This document shows, piece after piece, positions 51,761 to 61,053 of a stretch of DNA of 64,000 nt. A program made the position numbers and the translations under genes. The stretch is from PALSA-610 sp038239145 (lineage in GTDB: Bacteria; Actinomycetota; Acidimicrobiia; IMCC26256; PALSA-610). The DNA is taken from the NCBI GenBank assembly GCA_038239145.1, contig JBBSFB010000010.1, forward strand, positions 1 through 64,000, read 5' to 3'. Below the pieces are notes generated by a model, which worked only from the letters and a program-made list of their open reading frames with translations, had not been told where the DNA came from and did not search any database. Every line of letters starts with the position of its first letter. Position 1 is the stretch's first letter.

Positions 51761-54700
51761 CTACGCGCCCGACCCGGGCTTGCCTGGTGCCTTCCCGGCG
51801 CCGACGGGTTCGGCCGCGACGGACCGGGGCCGTTCGCGCGAGTCATCGGCCGAGGGCTTGAAGAAGCGGCCGATGATCGGGATATCGAAGAACGACTCCG
51901 CCCGGGCAACCGCGATCGACGCGCTCAGCATGTGCTCGGGCGAGTCGTACGCGGCATAGCGCGGGTGCCACTCGGGCTGGAACTTCTCGTTGAACGCCCA
52001 CAGCGACTCGATCTGCATCGAGTCGCCCACCCGTTCCAGCACCCACTTCTGCGCGCGCTGCATCAGGCGGTCGCCGGCTTCACTCGCGAGCACGGCCCGG
52101 AACGTGGCGAAGTTGAGCGCGAGCCCGACCGCACCCTCGGCCCGCAGGTGGTCGATCGTCTTGGCCACGATGAACTCGGTGATGCCGTTGGGCACGCCTT
52201 CGGCTTCGCTGCGGCGCATCAGGTCGAGTGACCAGCCGTTGATGGCGCGGGCAGGAACGTACTGGCAGAACCCGGCCGGACGGTCCTCGGCGTCGAGTGC
52301 TACGGCGAACAGCAATCCCTTGTCGTCGGGCTCGAAGACGCGACCGAGGGTCATGGAGAAGCCGCGTTCGACGTCGCCGCGCCGGCTCTCGGTCATCAGC
52401 GCGCGCAGCTTGGACTCGAGCTCGGGTTCGAGGCTTGCCGGATCGACGAACTCGACCCGGTAGCCGGCCTTCTCGACCCGCCCGACAGACTGGCGCAGGC
52501 TCTTGTTCTGCTTGCCCTCGAGACTGAACCGGCGCACGTCGACGACGGCTTCGTCGCCGATATAGAGGTTGTGCATCCCGCTCGCGCCGTACACGGGCAG
52601 CCAATCGGCCGATGCGCCCATGACCGCTACCGGCCAACCGTGCTCGTCGGCGAACTCTCGGAACGCGCCCCACGATTCTGCCCGCTGGCCGACCGGGCCG
52701 ATCGGGTCCGGCGAGACGAGCGCGACCCCGTTGTGCACGCGGTACGCGACGAGGGTGTCGCGGAACCCGAACCACTCCTTGTCGTCGCGCAGCGCGAAGT
52801 ACGCCAGGGAGTCGGCGCCATACTTCTCGACGATGAAGCGGGCCCGTTCGCGCGACAGCGGGCGGTACGACGAGAGCCGCGGCGAGACCGCGGGCCGGAA
52901 CAGCAGCCAACAGAACGACAGGGCGATGACGACGCCGACCGCGAGGAGTGCCGGCGAGACCAGACGATCGATGTTGCTCGGCAACGTGATCGTCTTGAAA
53001 CCGACCAACCGCTCCGCGACCGCCTCCGCGACCTTGGGGAGGGCCATCTCCGGGTGACGGAATGCGACCCCGACGGTGCCGCCGACGATCGCAACCGCAC
53101 CCGCGACGAGCGACGATGCGATCGCCCGCCGCCACGACGACGGGTTCGCCGGCGCCGCGAAGTCGTCGCGGTGGATCATCAGGAACGCGACGACCAGCAG
53201 CGCGATGATCGCCTCTTCGATGTCGAGGCCCTTGGTCACGTTGCCGATCACCGATACGAGCAGCAATGCGTTCGCGAGCAGCCAGGCATGGCGTTGGCCA
53301 CGACGCACTCCCCAGGCGAGTAGGAGCAGCCCGATACCGCAGATCGCGACCAGCGCGGTCGCGACTTCGGGAACTTCGATCGGCGTGAATTGACCGAGCG
53401 CGGTCAGGCGGGACGCCACGGGGAGCGTGACCGCCGATGCGAGGTTCAACACACCCGCGAACGCGATCGCGGTCGCGCCAATACGACGGACGCGGCGGCG
53501 CAATGCGGTGGAGTCACCCGCTGACGGCCACGTGACCGTCCCGGGGTGTTCGGCCACCTCGGCCGGCGGCCAGCAGGAACGCATGCGCCCTCGCGACGCG
53601 AGCCGCTCGAGAAACGTCCGGTCGGGGAGGTCGCGCGCGCCGTGCCACAGCCGAACCCGCAGCTCCGACCCGGCTTCGAGCTCGAGCCACGAACACCGCA
53701 GTCGAGCGCCGTAAACTGCCGGCAGACCGCCGCGCGTCTCGACCCGGTCGACGGTGCGGCCCGCGGTTCCACAGTTCGCGTAGAACGCGCCTCCACCGAG
53801 ATCGGTGAGCTCGGCTCGGCCGGAGTGCCCGGTGATGAGCCCGGAACCGCCGCCCGCAGCGAGACCGACCGCGATCCCGCGCGGCGCGTCGTTGTCGCGC
53901 AACGAGCTCGACAACCACGAGATCGAACCGAGGGAATCGCGAAGCTGGGTAACGACGAAAGCGAGCGCGACTGCAACGATCACGAGCTCGATTGCGAAGC
54001 CCGCCGATAGCAGCCGGAACACGTGGGTGACCTCGTGCCGACGCCGGGCCGAGAACGCGGCGATCGGGAAGAAGAGCGCCAGGAGCGCCAACACCGGCAG
54101 CGTCAGCCACGCGGCCCGGCGGAACAAACGGCGGTAGGTGAAGCGCGACGCGACGAGCGCACCCATATCGGCGGGATCAGCGTCCTCGATCCCCTCCAAC
54201 CACTTGTGGGAAGCCTCGCCGACGTTGGCGAAGCCCGGGAGCACATCGCGCTCCATGTGCATGACCAACGGGTGATCGTTCGGGTCACGAGGATCACCGA
54301 ACGCGGCCGCGGGATCGAGTTGGTGACCGGGCTCGACCCGAACCACCTGCACGCCGCAGCCGGTGTCGATCTCCAGCAAGCACGCCAGTGCGATCGACCA
54401 ACCGTTCGACTGGAGTGCTTTCGCGGCCCGTTCGTCGTACGCGAGCGCGCCGTCGCGGATTCCGGGCAGGATCACGACACGGTGCTCGGGATGGGCGAGG
54501 AAGCCGGTGAGCGCCGACGCGAGCCGCGCGTGCGACGCTAACGCCGCGAGCGGGTCGGGCCGCCCCTCTCGCAGCATGTCGAACGTGTCGCCCGCGAAGA
54601 CGAGCACGGCCGGGCCGCGACAGCCCTCGATGGCCAGCCCGATCGTCCGAGCGACCTCGCGAGAGAGGTCGGTACCGCCCGGGACCAGGCGCAGACCGCC

Positions 54701-54886
54701 GAACACCAGGACCTCACCGCCGCGCACGATCGGAAGCGAGAGCTCGTCGACAACACTCCGGCCGGACGGCTCGAGCGCCGGGGTGACGGACGGCACCACA
54801 GACGGCGCGCCTGCGCCGTCGGGCCGAATGGACGGCGGGATGCCGTCTTCCATCTCCGTCGTCTCGTCCTCGGGTCCGTCCGTCAT
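51761..54886 (-). CDS. Large MprF-like protein: degenerate phosphoesterase-like N-domain, membrane region, DUF2156 C-domain
   Basis: 1041 aa. Residues about 45-250 resemble a calcineurin-like phosphoesterase (VFAGDTFDML) but with LPGIRD in place of GNHD and no first DxH, so it is probably inactive. About eight membrane helices follow. The last ~340 residues form a DUF2156/phosphatidylglycerol-lysyltransferase domain (RARFIVEKYGADSLAYFALRDDKEWFGF, VALVSPDPIGPVGQ, GITEFIVAKTIDHLRAEGAVGLALNFA). MprF-type enzymes attach amino acids to membrane lipids. Aminoacyl transfer is inferred; the N-domain role is unknown. ATG 54886 is preferred over 54901. Confidence 0.82.
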   Translation of the reverse strand: MTDGPEDETTEMEDGIPPSIRPDGAGAPSVVPSVTPALEPSGRSVVDELSLPIVRGGEVLVFGGLRLVPGGTDLSREVARTIGLAIEGCRGPAVLVFAGDTFDMLREGRPDPLAALASHARLASALTGFLAHPEHRVVILPGIRDGALAYDERAAKALQSNGWSIALACLLEIDTGCGVQVVRVEPGHQLDPAAAFGDPRDPNDHPLVMHMERDVLPGFANVGEASHKWLEGIEDADPADMGALVASRFTYRRLFRRAAWLTLPVLALLALFFPIAAFSARRRHEVTHVFRLLSAGFAIELVIVAVALAFVVTQLRDSLGSISWLSSSLRDNDAPRGIAVGLAAGGGSGLITGHSGRAELTDLGGGAFYANCGTAGRTVDRVETRGGLPAVYGARLRCSWLELEAGSELRVRLWHGARDLPDRTFLERLASRGRMRSCWPPAEVAEHPGTVTWPSAGDSTALRRRVRRIGATAIAFAGVLNLASAVTLPVASRLTALGQFTPIEVPEVATALVAICGIGLLLLAWGVRRGQRHAWLLANALLLVSVIGNVTKGLDIEEAIIALLVVAFLMIHRDDFAAPANPSSWRRAIASSLVAGAVAIVGGTVGVAFRHPEMALPKVAEAVAERLVGFKTITLPSNIDRLVSPALLAVGVVIALSFCWLLFRPAVSPRLSSYRPLSRERARFIVEKYGADSLAYFALRDDKEWFGFRDTLVAYRVHNGVALVSPDPIGPVGQRAESWGAFREFADEHGWPVAVMGASADWLPVYGASGMHNLYIGDEAVVDVRRFSLEGKQNKSLRQSVGRVEKAGYRVEFVDPASLEPELESKLRALMTESRRGDVERGFSMTLGRVFEPDDKGLLFAVALDAEDRPAGFCQYVPARAINGWSLDLMRRSEAEGVPNGITEFIVAKTIDHLRAEGAVGLALNFATFRAVLASEAGDRLMQRAQKWVLERVGDSMQIESLWAFNEKFQPEWHPRYAAYDSPEHMLSASIAVARAESFFDIPIIGRFFKPSADDSRERPRSVAAEPVGAGKAPGKPGSGA

Positions 54887-55043
54887 CGTCACCGACCGCA
54901 ATCCTCAGGCCCGACCGCAATCTTCAGGCTTTTCCCGGCCGCGCCCCCGGACCGTCCTCGGAGCCGTTGCTTACGGTACTTGTAGATCGGCACGACCACC
55001 GGACGCGGGCAGCCAAACGCACAGACTCGTACGGAGTCCCGTT

Positions 55044-56033
55044 TCAGGCGACCGCGACGCCCTCGAACGCCGCAGCCCGCACACCCCGCTGGGCCAACTC
55101 GGCCAGGAAGGGAACCGGATTGACCAGCGTCCCCAGGCTGTGCACCCCGGGCATCTCCAGCCGCGGCTCGAGGGCTCCACCGAGCCGGGCGGCCACCACA
55201 GCCAGGACTGCGCCCGCGGCCACAGCCGTGCGCTCGACCACCCCGTAGACAGTGCAATCGAAGGTGCCGTTCCGGCGACCCCACACTTCCACCCGCGCCG
55301 CACCCCACTCACCGTCGTCGCCGAAACGGCGCCGGAAACGCGTGCGCTTCGGCGACTCACCGAGCTGCACGCTGATCCGGCCGACGTCGGGGAACGCGTC
55401 GACGAGCAGCGCCGTCGCGCCCGTCACGGTACGGACCTCGCGCGCGCCGATGGGCTCCGGGAACCACACCAGGCTGTCGCTGTGGGGATGGTCCTCCCGC
55501 CACGTGCCGTCGTGCCAGGTGCGCACCGGTACCCGGCGCTCGTGGCGGACCGTGTTGACGCTCGCAGGCCCGGCCCAGCCCGTTCTCGCCACCCGGATCT
55601 CGTCAACGCTTTCGAACATCGAGGTCGCGTGACGAGCGAGCGCGTCGACCAGACCGGGCGCCAGTCCACACCCGATGCCGACGGCGATCCCCGCGCCGCG
55701 GGCGTTCCGGTCGAGCACCCGCAACTGATCCAGCGCGTCGTGCTCTTCTTCGCTCGACGCGACCGGAACCTCGGCCGCGATCGCCGCGGTCACCACCGGA
55801 TGATCGACGCCCGTTGGCAACGCCGTGACGACCACATCGACGCCCTCGGGAATGGCGTCACCGGGCGCGAAGTCGACGGCCTGGGCGTCCCGCCCGAACG
55901 CGGCCGCGACCTCGGTCAGCTGAACGTCGTCGCGGTCGGCCAGCAACAGGCGATCGATCCCGGGCGTATCGATGAGCTGGCGGGCGGCGCGCGTACCTAC
56001 GGCGCCGAGCCCGACGACGAGTGCGGTCGTCAC
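55044..56033 (-). CDS. Saccharopine-dehydrogenase-like NAD(P)-binding oxidoreductase
   Basis: 329 aa. The Rossmann start TTALVVGLGAVGTRAARQLID is followed by LLLADRDDVQLTEVA and GVDVVVTALPTGVDHPVV, a saccharopine-dehydrogenase/homospermidine-synthase-like N-domain. The C-terminal domain is the substrate part (GCGLAPGLVDALARHATSMF). The reaction is unassigned. GTG 56033 was chosen because it puts the Rossmann strand at the very start. A 45-aa membrane peptide gene lies 13 nt upstream. Confidence 0.8.
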   Translation of the reverse strand: MTTALVVGLGAVGTRAARQLIDTPGIDRLLLADRDDVQLTEVAAAFGRDAQAVDFAPGDAIPEGVDVVVTALPTGVDHPVVTAAIAAEVPVASSEEEHDALDQLRVLDRNARGAGIAVGIGCGLAPGLVDALARHATSMFESVDEIRVARTGWAGPASVNTVRHERRVPVRTWHDGTWREDHPHSDSLVWFPEPIGAREVRTVTGATALLVDAFPDVGRISVQLGESPKRTRFRRRFGDDGEWGAARVEVWGRRNGTFDCTVYGVVERTAVAAGAVLAVVAARLGGALEPRLEMPGVHSLGTLVNPVPFLAELAQRGVRAAAFEGVAVA

Positions 56034-56046
56034 GAGATCATCTTCT

Positions 56047-56184
56047 TCACCGAAATTCGGGGCCCTCGAGCTCACGCCAACCGCCGGTGGTGGGCGGCAC
56101 GCCGCCCTTGCCGCGCACGCGCGCGAACATTCCCACCGCGCCTGCGGCACCGAGCACGAGAAGCAGGCGCTTGAAGACCTTCAC
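56047..56184 (-). CDS. Small membrane protein, 45 aa
   Basis: Starts VKVFKRLLLVLGAAGAVGMFARVRGKG, a short single membrane helix with basic flanks, and ends ELEGPEFR. TACACT lies 8 nt before GTG 56184, a leaderless layout like its neighbours. Function unknown; possibly cotranscribed with the saccharopine-dehydrogenase-like gene. Confidence 0.6.
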   Translation of the reverse strand: MKVFKRLLLVLGAAGAVGMFARVRGKGGVPPTTGGWRELEGPEFR

Positions 56185-56287
56185 AGCGCGGGAGTGTATC
56201 GAGGAGGATGCCGCCCGACGCCGGAACCGCACGCCCCGGACGGATGACCCCGGCCCTCGGGCCGCTGCTACGCTGCTGCGCCTGCCC

Positions 56288-56361
56288 GGGGCTATAGCTC
56301 AGTCGGTTAGAGCGCGTCCCTGATAAGGACGAGGTCGTAAGTTCGATTCTTACTAGCCCCA
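56288..56361 (+). tRNA. tRNA-Ile (anticodon GAT)
   Basis: 74 nt. Acceptor GGGGCTA/TAGCCCC, D-arm AGCTCAGTCGGTTAGAGC, anticodon stem CGTCC/GGACG around CTGATAA (GAT), T-arm GTAAGTTCGATTCTTAC, discriminator A. CCA is not encoded. In many actinobacteria this tRNA follows gyrA on the same strand; here it points the opposite way. Confidence 0.96.
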
Positions 56362-56421
56362 CTCGCGCAAGTCCGGACGCGCGCCGGTCGCCGGTCCGGC
56401 ACTTCTTCGCTTGGGAGGTCG

Positions 56422-58005
56422 TCACCCGGGGTCGCCAAAGGCGATCACGGCGAGTGGCTCGACGCCCACCGGCACGAGCGCGAGATGCAGTCGCAAGGCC
56501 CGGAACGATCTCGCCCACGCCGCACCTTCGCCCGTGGACACGTGGGTGCGGATGATCCAGATCCGCACCCGCGTACCGCGGGTTCGCGCGAGCGCCATCG
56601 CCCTCTGCATCACGGCGGTCGTGTCCGCAACCTGTCGCCCGGTGGCGTAAACGATCCCGGCAATATTCGAGACGCGGGTCGTGTAGCCGTTCGAGTTGTT
56701 GCCGGTCGTGTCGACCGCGAACGTGTTCTTGGCTCCGGGCCAGTAATAGCCGACTCCGTAGCTGCTCATCAGGCTCACGACCACCACATCAGCCGGCGCG
56801 CGATGACCGGCCACATAGGCGACCTGGCTCCGGACGTCTTCGTCGGGGATCGAGTGCGTGCGGAGGTACGGCTCGGCGCGGTACGCGAACCCGAGAGCGA
56901 CCACCAATGTGACGACGACCGCAAGCACTCGCGATCGCCCTGCGACCGCGACGATCGCGCCCGCGATGCCCACACCGATCACCGTGAGCGAGAACACGAG
57001 GAGAAAGTGCGACGTGCGTTGGTCGAGGAACGGGTAACGCCGGGCCACGCCCGCGACCATCATCTCGATCCACACCAGCGGCACCACCAGCGCGAGCGTC
57101 GTGCGTCCCAGCCGCATCAGCACGGTGACGCCGAGTGTGAGCGCAACCAGCACGACGAGCGCCGAACCTGGACCGCCCAGCGTCACCGAGACGTGACCCA
57201 ACCGGTCCCAGGTGTCGGCGATCTCGTGGACCGGGCCACCCGTGAGGTAGTACGCCCGCCAGTAGTCCCGCAGGGCACGGTTGTCGTGCGGAATGACGAC
57301 CGCGACGAAGTACAGGGCGAGCGCGACGAGGGTCGCGGCGGAGGCGACCAAGACGTCGCGGCCGTAGGAGCGATCAGTCGGGCCATCGGAGGGACGAGCC
57401 GTCAATTCGGTGATGACCAGCGCCGAGAACCCGGCGGCGGTGATAAACGCCGACACCGTGCTGAACCCGACCGCTATCACCGCACCGATCGACAACGCGG
57501 CCAGCCGGCGGCGAGACGGCGCCGCTTCGACCCGCAGCAACAAGAACACGACGACGAGCGCGAAGAACGCGTCCGAGGTGTACTGCTTCAGGTCGTTGCG
57601 CACGAGCGAGATCGGCGCCAGCACGACGAGGGCCGCAGTCAGAGTCGCCGCGAATCGAGCGACGGCCACAGACCTCCACGGCAGAGAGCGCGCGACTACG
57701 TACGCCATCACCACGTCGCCGCATGCGAACAGCAGCGTCACGAGCCGCGTCCCGTCCCGGCCGAACGGCGCCAGCCGCACGAGAAACAGCCAACCGACGG
57801 GCGTGCTCGACGACAGCGCCACGTAGCGCGACAGCGGCGCCTTCGCGAGCAAGGCGACCCAAGCCTCGTCCGCCCAGTACGGATGCCGGGTCAGGTACCC
57901 GACCGGATGTACGACGAAGACCAGCGCCGCGAGCCCAGCCGCGAGCGCAACGTCGCCCCAGAGGCCGCGCGTGCGGATCCGACTGAACGTCGAGACCGCC
58001 GCTAC
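56422..58005 (-). CDS. Polytopic membrane protein, GT-C glycosyltransferase-like (ArnT/family 39 type)
   Basis: About 527 aa with 10 or more membrane helices. The first extracellular loop has the acidic pair in RHPYWADEAWVALLAKAPL, typical of lipid-linked GT-C mannosyl/arabinosyl transferases. The C-terminal half ends in a soluble domain (SYGVGYYWPGAKNTFAVDTTGNNSNGY). The start is unclear: downstream of the DUF3566 stop there is no ATG/GTG before residue 55. The frame at 58005 begins with GTA overlapping the upstream stop, exactly where a GTG would be expected from the operon style. The frame is open back to GTG 58287 inside the neighbour gene. Confidence 0.75.
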   Translation of the reverse strand, partial: VAAVSTFSRIRTRGLWGDVALAAGLAALVFVVHPVGYLTRHPYWADEAWVALLAKAPLSRYVALSSSTPVGWLFLVRLAPFGRDGTRLVTLLFACGDVVMAYVVARSLPWRSVAVARFAATLTAALVVLAPISLVRNDLKQYTSDAFFALVVVFLLLRVEAAPSRRRLAALSIGAVIAVGFSTVSAFITAAGFSALVITELTARPSDGPTDRSYGRDVLVASAATLVALALYFVAVVIPHDNRALRDYWRAYYLTGGPVHEIADTWDRLGHVSVTLGGPGSALVVLVALTLGVTVLMRLGRTTLALVVPLVWIEMMVAGVARRYPFLDQRTSHFLLVFSLTVIGVGIAGAIVAVAGRSRVLAVVVTLVVALGFAYRAEPYLRTHSIPDEDVRSQVAYVAGHRAPADVVVVSLMSSYGVGYYWPGAKNTFAVDTTGNNSNGYTTRVSNIAGIVYATGRQVADTTAVMQRAMALARTRGTRVRIWIIRTHVSTGEGAAWARSFRALRLHLALVPVGVEPLAVIAFGDPG

Positions 58006-58466
58006 CCGGTCAGCTCTTCTTGCTCCACGACCGTCACTTCGATGCCGCCGAGCAGCTCCGAGAACAGGTTGTAGAACGCGGCCGCGAGCACCGTCACGAC
58101 GGTGAGCAGGCACACCACGACGAGCCCGATGAGCGTCGCCGCCCGCAGCACCTGCCACGACAGCAACCGAAAGTCCTTGTTGTTGACCAGTTGCCCGACG
58201 AAGCTCTCGACGCTGGCGACGACCCCGGCCGCCGACGCGATCCACCAGAGCATGACGCCCGCGAGCAGCATCACGATCAACGCGCACAGGTAGAAACAGA
58301 TCGATACCTTCAGCACCGACCAGAGGTCGAGCGACCGGATCGTCTGCACGTAGCGACGTTCGAAGACCTGACGAGGTGACGCGACGCGCCGGCGCCGGGG
58401 TCGCTTGGGCGCGCTCGGCTCCGGGCCGGCCTGAACGCTCTCGAGCACGGCCTTGGCACGCGCCAC
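58002..58466 (-). CDS. DUF3566 transmembrane protein
   Basis: 154 aa. A basic, disordered N-terminus precedes VQTIRSLDLWSVLKVSICFYLCALIVMLLAGVMLWWI, the conserved DUF3566 core with two membrane helices. In actinobacteria this gene nearly always follows gyrA, as it does here (3 nt gap). Its role is unknown; a link to cell-envelope growth is suspected in mycobacteria. Confidence 0.9.
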   Translation of the reverse strand: MARAKAVLESVQAGPEPSAPKRPRRRRVASPRQVFERRYVQTIRSLDLWSVLKVSICFYLCALIVMLLAGVMLWWIASAAGVVASVESFVGQLVNNKDFRLLSWQVLRAATLIGLVVVCLLTVVTVLAAAFYNLFSELLGGIEVTVVEQEELTG

Positions 58467-58469
58467 CGG

Positions 58470-61025
58470 TCAGTCCTCTTCGCCCTCGACCGCGTCACCG
58501 ATCGGCGCGGGACCGTCCGTCGGCACGCCGTCTTCGTTGATGACCCCGGCAGCGGCGTCGCCGTCGAGTTCGTCTTCGGTGGACTCGGCCTCGAGCACTG
58601 GTGCCACGGCGACAACCGTATCGCCCTCGTCCAGCCTGGCTACGCGCACACCCGTAGCGTCCCGGCCCTGCTCGGAGATCTCGTCGATCCCCATCCGCAC
58701 GATGTTCCCGGCAGAGGAGAACACCAGGACCTCGTTACCGGGGTCGACGGTGAACGCGGCCACGACGGTGCCGCGGGACTCGTTGACGCGCATTCCTCGC
58801 ACCCCCTGCCCGCCCCGGCCCTGCCGGTTGAAGGCTGCGACCGGCGTCCGCTTCCCGTGACCGCTGGATGACACGAACAGCAGGACCGCGTCGTCGCGGG
58901 CGAGGTCGCAGCTCACGACCGCATCGGCCGCCGACTTCAGCCGCATCCCTCGAACGCCTGCAGTGGCGCGCCCCATCGACCGCACGTCGTCCTCGGAAAA
59001 TCGGATCGTCATTCCGTTGCGCGACACCATGAAGACGTCGTCGGATCCCGTGGTCTGAATCACGCGTACGAGCTCGTCGTCGTCGTTGAGGTTGATTGCG
59101 ATGAGCCCGCTACGCAGCGACGAGTCGTACTCGGACATGCGCGTCTTCTTCACGATGCCCTTGCGGGTCGCGAAGAACAGGTAGACGCCGTCTTCGTAGG
59201 TGCGGGTGTCGATAATCGCTTGGATGTGTTCGTCGCCCTGAAGTGCGACGAGGTTGACCAACGCGGTACCGCGCGCGGTGCGATCCTTCATCGGAATCTC
59301 GTGCGCGCGCAGGCGGTAGACACGCCCCCGGTTCGAGAAGAACAACAGGTACGAATGGGCGGTCGTGCTGAGCAAGTGTTCTACGTAGTCCTCTTCGCGG
59401 AGGTTGCCGCCCCGTACACCCTTGCCGCCGCGGGCCTGGGTCCGAAACTGGTCGACGGGAACGGTCTTCACGTAGCCGCGGTGCGAGAGCGTGAGGACGA
59501 GCTCCTCGTCTTCGATGAGATCGAGGTCGGCCAGATCACCGGGGTCGGTCGCGATGCTCGTGCGCCGCTCGTCGCCGTACTTGTCGCGGATGGCGGTGAG
59601 CTCGGTCTTGATGACCCCCCGCAGCTTCGTCTCGTCGGCGAGGATCGCCTCGAGTTCGGCAATACGCAGGGCGATCTCCTCGAACTCTTCGCGCAGCTTC
59701 TGACGCTCGAGCGCGGCCAGACGGCGAAGCGCCATGTCGAGAATGTGGGTCGCCTGGGTCTCGCTGAACTCGTACGGGGCGAGTTGCAGCGACTGGCGCG
59801 CCGCGTCGGCCGACTCCGAGCCGCGGATCAGCGTGATGATCGCGTCGATCATGTCGAGTGCCTTGAGGAGTCCCTCGAGGATGTGCGCACGGGCGCGATC
59901 CTTCGCCAGGCGGTACTGGGTGCGCCGGGTGATGACCTCCACCTGGTGAGCCACGTACACGTCCAACGCCTGGCGGAGGTTCAAAACGCGGGGCACCCCG
60001 TCGACGAGCGCGACCTGATTCGCGGCGAAGTTCGTCTGCATCGGCGTGTGCTTGTAGAGTTGGTTGAGCACGACCTGCGCGTTGGCGTCGCGCTTGAGTT
60101 CGATCACCAATCCAACGGTGTCGCCGGCCGAGAGGTCGGTGACGGCCCGGATGCCCTCGCCGCGTCCGTCCCTGACCAGATCAAGGATCTTGGCGCCGAT
60201 GGCCTCGACCGACGTCTGGAACGGCAACTCCGACACGAGAATGCGCTGGCCGCCCTTCACGTCTTCCTCGATCTCGGCGGTGGCGCGCATGCGGATCGAT
60301 CCCCGGCCGGTCCGGTAGTACTCGGCGATCCCGGCTCGCCCGAGGATCGATGCCCCGGTGGGGAAATCGGGCCCGCTGACGAACTGCATGAGGTCGTCGA
60401 TGGTCGCGTCGGGATTGTCGACGAGATGCAGCGCGGCGTTGACGACTTCGGTCAGGTTGTGAGGCGGGATGTTGGTGGCCATGCCGACGGCGATGCCGCC
60501 GCCGCCGTTCACCAACAGGTTCGGGAATCGCGCCGGGACGACAAGTGGCTCGCGGTTACGACCGTCGTAAGTATCGCCGAAGTCGACGGTGTCCTCGTCG
60601 ATCTCGCCGAGCAGCTCCATCGCGAGCGGCGACAGGCGGGCTTCGGTGTAGCGCGCCGCGGCCGGCCGGTCGTTCGGCGAACCGAAGTTCCCGTGGCCGT
60701 CGATCAACGGATAGCGCAGCGAGAAGTCCTGGGCCATGCGCGCGAGCGCGTCGTAAATCGACTGATCACCGTGCGGGTGGTACTTGCCCATCACTTCGCC
60801 GACCGCGTTCGCGCACTTGCGGTGCGGGCGGTCGGGCCGCATGCCTTCGGCGTACATGCCATAGAGAATCCGGCGTTGCACCGGCTTCAAGCCGTCGCGC
60901 GCGTCCGGGAGCGCGCGCGACGTAATGACTGACATCGCGTAGTCCAAGAAGGAGCGTTCCATCTCCTCTTGGATCTCGATCGGTTCGATGTTGCCGCCGA
61001 GCGTCGGGGTTTCTTCGTCAGGCAT
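58470..61025 (-). CDS. gyrA: DNA gyrase subunit A
   Basis: 851 aa. Breakage-reunion subunit: RALPDARDGLKPVQRRILYGM, the catalytic Tyr in AAARYTEARL, and the GyrA box QARGGKG that wraps DNA and gives negative supercoiling. Six C-terminal beta-pinwheel blades are recognisable by repeated RG motifs (GIVKKTRMSEYDSS, GNIVRMGIDEISEQGRDATGVRV). In the quinolone-resistance region the sequence is HPHGDQSIYD, with Gln at the E. coli Ser83 position. Acidic tail. Directly downstream of gyrB (28 nt). Confidence 0.97.
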   Translation of the reverse strand: MPDEETPTLGGNIEPIEIQEEMERSFLDYAMSVITSRALPDARDGLKPVQRRILYGMYAEGMRPDRPHRKCANAVGEVMGKYHPHGDQSIYDALARMAQDFSLRYPLIDGHGNFGSPNDRPAAARYTEARLSPLAMELLGEIDEDTVDFGDTYDGRNREPLVVPARFPNLLVNGGGGIAVGMATNIPPHNLTEVVNAALHLVDNPDATIDDLMQFVSGPDFPTGASILGRAGIAEYYRTGRGSIRMRATAEIEEDVKGGQRILVSELPFQTSVEAIGAKILDLVRDGRGEGIRAVTDLSAGDTVGLVIELKRDANAQVVLNQLYKHTPMQTNFAANQVALVDGVPRVLNLRQALDVYVAHQVEVITRRTQYRLAKDRARAHILEGLLKALDMIDAIITLIRGSESADAARQSLQLAPYEFSETQATHILDMALRRLAALERQKLREEFEEIALRIAELEAILADETKLRGVIKTELTAIRDKYGDERRTSIATDPGDLADLDLIEDEELVLTLSHRGYVKTVPVDQFRTQARGGKGVRGGNLREEDYVEHLLSTTAHSYLLFFSNRGRVYRLRAHEIPMKDRTARGTALVNLVALQGDEHIQAIIDTRTYEDGVYLFFATRKGIVKKTRMSEYDSSLRSGLIAINLNDDDELVRVIQTTGSDDVFMVSRNGMTIRFSEDDVRSMGRATAGVRGMRLKSAADAVVSCDLARDDAVLLFVSSSGHGKRTPVAAFNRQGRGGQGVRGMRVNESRGTVVAAFTVDPGNEVLVFSSAGNIVRMGIDEISEQGRDATGVRVARLDEGDTVVAVAPVLEAESTEDELDGDAAAGVINEDGVPTDGPAPIGDAVEGEED

Positions 61026-61053
61026 GGTGGTCTCTCGTCGTCAGTGCGGCAGA

